Of a DNA stretch of 8,416 nt, positions 6,746-8,416 are shown piece after piece. A program made the translations under genes and the position numbers. Source of the stretch: Spongiicolonus versatilis (GTDB lineage: Bacteria > Pseudomonadota > Gammaproteobacteria > Arenicellales > Spongiicolonaceae); NCBI GenBank assembly GCA_028286165.1, contig JAPYMU010000181.1:1-8416 (forward strand). The letters are read 5' to 3'. Position 1 is the stretch's first letter, and the number at the start of each line of letters is the position of its first letter. The notes under the pieces were generated by a model. That model was not told where the DNA came from, did not search any database, and saw only the letters and a program-made list of their open reading frames with translations.

Positions 6746-7516
6746 ATGACCGCGCTCAGCGTCAACCTGAACAAAGCCGCGCTGCTGCGCAACGCGCGCG
6801 CCGGCAACATTCCCGACCTGGCGGACCTCTGCCGGCTGTGCCTTGAGGCCGGCGCCGACGGCATCACCGTGCACCCGCGCCCCGACCAGCGCCACATTCG
6901 CGCTGATGACGTGGCACCGCTCAGCGCCGTGGTCGCGGGCCACGGCGGCGGGCGCGAGTTCAACATGGAGGGCAACCCGCTGTCGCCGCCGCGCGCCGGG
7001 TGGCCGGGCTTTCTGCAGTTGGCGGAAGCGGCGCGGCCGGCGCAATGCACCCTGGTGCCGGACGATGACGGCCAGGCGACCTCCGACCATGGCTGGGACC
7101 TGGCGCGCGACGGCGCCAGGTTGCGGCCGCTGATTGCAGGGCTGCGCGCGGCCGGGGCGCGGGTGAGTTTGTTTGTGGACGCCGACCCCGGCGCCGCCGA
7201 GCGCGCCTTTGACGCCGGCGCTGAGCGGGTTGAAATCTACACCGGCCCCTACGCCGCCGCTTGCGCCAGGGGTGAGGGCGTGGACGCCGCGCTTGAATTA
7301 ATTAGACAGACCGCGCAATGCGCCGCCCGCCATGGCCTCGGCGTGAACGCCGGCCACGACCTGAACCTGGACAACCTGCCGCGCCTGGCGCGGGCGGTGC
7401 CGCAACTGGCCGAGGTCTCCATCGGCCATGCGCTGACGGCGGATGCGCTGCGGTTGGGGCTTGGGGAGGCGATTAAACAGTACAAGGCGGCGCTGGCGGC
7501 CGGGGGCGGGCAGTGA
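6746..7516 (+). CDS. pdxJ: Pyridoxine 5'-phosphate synthase PdxJ, divergent type
   Basis: Condenses 1-deoxyxylulose 5-phosphate with 3-amino-2-oxopropyl phosphate to pyridoxine 5'-phosphate, the last step of the DXP-dependent vitamin B6 route. From ATG 6746 the protein has 256 aa (E. coli 243). Active-site motifs are present: N7 in 'LSVNLNK', R18, 'GITVHPRPDQRHI' with H43, R45 and H50, the Glu of 'EFNMEG' (E75), 'VNAGHDL' and 'VSIGHAL'. It differs from usual proteobacterial PdxJ. 'VN(V/I)DH' is 'VNLNK', 'HLREDRRHI' is 'HPRPDQRHI', and there is a 'TSDHGWD' segment (112-118), all features I associate with Bacteroidota-type PdxJ. It is an unusual member of a riboflavin cluster, 18 nt after ribBX and overlapping ribH by 4 nt (GTGA). 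GTG 6740 is an alternative start. Confidence 0.95.
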   Translation: MTALSVNLNKAALLRNARAGNIPDLADLCRLCLEAGADGITVHPRPDQRHIRADDVAPLSAVVAGHGGGREFNMEGNPLSPPRAGWPGFLQLAEAARPAQCTLVPDDDGQATSDHGWDLARDGARLRPLIAGLRAAGARVSLFVDADPGAAERAFDAGAERVEIYTGPYAAACARGEGVDAALELIRQTAQCAARHGLGVNAGHDLNLDNLPRLARAVPQLAEVSIGHALTADALRLGLGEAIKQYKAALAAGGGQ

Positions 7517-7983
7517 AAGTCGGCATCATTGCAAGCCGGTTCAACGAAGACATCACCGACCGCCTGCTCGGCGGCGCGCTGCACTGCCTGGGGCGCAACA
7601 GCGTAGGCGAGAGCGCCATCAGCGTGGTGTGGGTGCCGGGCGCAATGGAGATTCCCCTGGCTGCGGATTTTCTGGCCAGGGAATACAGGCCGCAAATGGG
7701 CGGCCGCATCTACGACACGCTTATTGCGCTCGGCTGTGTTATTCGCGGCGAGACTTCGCATTATGATCATGTGTGCCGGGTGTGCGCCGACGGCGTTCTG
7801 CGCGTTTCGCTGCGCACACATGTTCCCATCGGTTTCGGCGTGCTGACGGTGGACAACCGCGCGCAGGCCGAGGCGCGCTCCACCAGCGGCAACAACAAAG
7901 GCGCCGATGCGGCGCAGGCGGCCATAGACATGTATCAAGTGAAGCAGGCGCACCCTCACCGCCGCCTGGGCCGTCCTGAGTGA
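7513..7983 (+). CDS. ribH: 6,7-dimethyl-8-ribityllumazine synthase RibH
   Basis: Joins the RibD-pathway pyrimidine with DHBP from RibB to form lumazine, the substrate of RibE. The protein has 156 aa, the usual size. Visible motifs are 'ASRFNEDITDRLL' with the substrate-stacking Phe10, 'VPGAMEIPLAA' (41-51), 'ALGCVIRGETSHYDHV' with the catalytic His83, 'GFGVLTVDN', and R122 and K129 in 'EARSTSGNNKGADAA', which bind phosphate. The start is GTG at 7513, embedded in the pdxJ stop (GTGA). It gives a short N-terminus directly before the first beta strand, without the 10-15 residue lead common in relatives. No better start exists upstream in frame that I can support. The C-terminal tail 'QAHPHRRLGRPE' is basic. 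Its stop shares a base with the nusB ATG. Confidence 0.95.
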   Translation: MKVGIIASRFNEDITDRLLGGALHCLGRNSVGESAISVVWVPGAMEIPLAADFLAREYRPQMGGRIYDTLIALGCVIRGETSHYDHVCRVCADGVLRVSLRTHVPIGFGVLTVDNRAQAEARSTSGNNKGADAAQAAIDMYQVKQAHPHRRLGRPE

Positions 7984-8405
7984 TGGCCGGCAGCCGCCGC
8001 CTGGCCCGCCGCAGCGCGGTGCAGGCGCTTTACCAGTGGGAGTTAACCGGCCAGGCCGCGCCCGACATTGAGGCGTCGCTGCCCAAGGACGATTCTTTCA
8101 ACCGCGCCGACCAGGAATATTTTCGCGCGCTGGTCGCCGGCGTCACCGCCCAATGCAAAAAATTGGACGCCCAACTCGCCCCCCACCTGCAGCGCGATGC
8201 CAAACTCATCGACCCCACCACCCGCGCCATCCTCCGCCTCGCCGCATATGAACTGAGCGCGCTCCCGGAGGTGCCGACGGTGACGGTGATCAATGAGGCG
8301 GTGGAGTTGAGCAAATTGTTCGGGGAGGACAAGGGGTTTCAGTTTGTTAATGGAGTGCTGGATGAGTTGGGGCGGGGAGTGCGGGGCGGCGGCGGGGCGG
8401 ATTGA
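7983..8405 (+). CDS. nusB: Transcription antitermination factor NusB
   Basis: An RNA-binding factor that with NusE (ribosomal protein S10) binds boxA and supports antitermination on rRNA operons. The protein has 140 aa, normal for the family. Recognisable parts are the Arg-rich N-terminus 'RRLARRSAVQALYQWEL', where the RNA-binding surface lies, the central 'IDPTTRAILRLAAYEL' and the C-terminal 'VPTVTVINEAVELSKLFGEDKGFQFVNGVLDEL'. It ends in a low-complexity 'RGVRGGGGAD' tail. I chose ATG 7983, which overlaps the ribH TGA by one base (TGATG). GTG 7980 would add one residue. Its position after ribH is conserved in many proteobacteria, with thiL commonly next. Only 11 bases follow its stop, so no terminator or downstream gene can be judged. 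Confidence 0.96.
   Translation: MAGSRRLARRSAVQALYQWELTGQAAPDIEASLPKDDSFNRADQEYFRALVAGVTAQCKKLDAQLAPHLQRDAKLIDPTTRAILRLAAYELSALPEVPTVTVINEAVELSKLFGEDKGFQFVNGVLDELGRGVRGGGGAD
8369..8397 (+). other. Possible G-quadruplex at the 3' end of nusB
   Basis: Four runs of four G (8369-8372, 8374-8377, 8383-8386, 8394-8397) are separated by loops of 1, 5 and 7 nt, which fits the standard quadruplex pattern. They lie on the coding strand and would therefore also be in the mRNA, just before the nusB stop. The run also encodes the Gly/Arg-rich tail, so it may simply reflect G-rich codon use. Formation is inferred, not shown. Confidence 0.4.
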
Positions 8406-8416
8406 TTCTTTTCCAC

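Noticed and set aside
4817..7090. A 757-codon open frame on the minus strand, antisense to the end of ribD, ribE, ribBX and part of pdxJ
   Set aside because: Low-complexity His/Ala/Gly/Arg-rich translation typical of the shadow frame of GC-rich genes; the opposite strand carries four clearly conserved enzymes.

Overview
The window is a dense, strongly GC-rich block of ten complete genes, all on the + strand, with almost no non-coding sequence. In order they are yajC, secD, secF, nrdR, ribD, ribE, ribBX, pdxJ, ribH and nusB. The protein sequences point to a GC-rich gammaproteobacterium. SecD has the gammaproteobacterial N-terminus and ends in a 'VYGGRRVRRL'-type tail. NrdR carries the enteric-like 'FDEEKLRGGMKRALEKRP' stretch. 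The order sec genes, then nrdR, rib genes and nusB, is a tightened version of the E. coli arrangement near minute 9 (tgt-yajC-secD-secF ... nrdR-ribD-ribH-nusB-thiL). I cannot name a genus.

Region 1-88 is the only sizeable non-coding stretch. It holds an imperfect inverted repeat that could terminate transcription from upstream, a good extended -10 promoter element (43-53) and a clear Shine-Dalgarno (77-81) before yajC. Region 89-3344 encodes the accessory Sec translocon module YajC-SecD-SecF. Region 3357-3857 encodes NrdR, the repressor of ribonucleotide reductase genes. Region 3857-7983 is a riboflavin cluster. RibD makes the pyrimidine precursor, the RibB half of RibBX makes the four-carbon precursor DHBP, RibH joins the two to lumazine, and RibE dismutates lumazine to riboflavin. 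GTP cyclohydrolase II activity appears to be missing: the RibA-like half of RibBX has lost the zinc cysteines and the catalytic motif, so a separate ribA must be encoded elsewhere. pdxJ (pyridoxine 5'-phosphate synthase, vitamin B6) sits inside this cluster between ribBX and ribH. nusB (7983-8405) closes the window; the usual next gene, thiL, would lie beyond the end.

Every junction is between an 18-nt gap and a 4-nt overlap, and only yajC has a convincing ribosome binding site. This suggests one long, translationally coupled transcript. Most genes are conserved housekeeping genes, and I see no mobile element, RNA gene, CRISPR array or undescribed system. The points most worth a second look are the Bacteroidota-like PdxJ embedded in the riboflavin genes, the degenerate RibA half of RibBX, altered residues around the RibD zinc motif, a cysteine pair in the periplasmic domain of SecF, and a G-quadruplex-like end of nusB.
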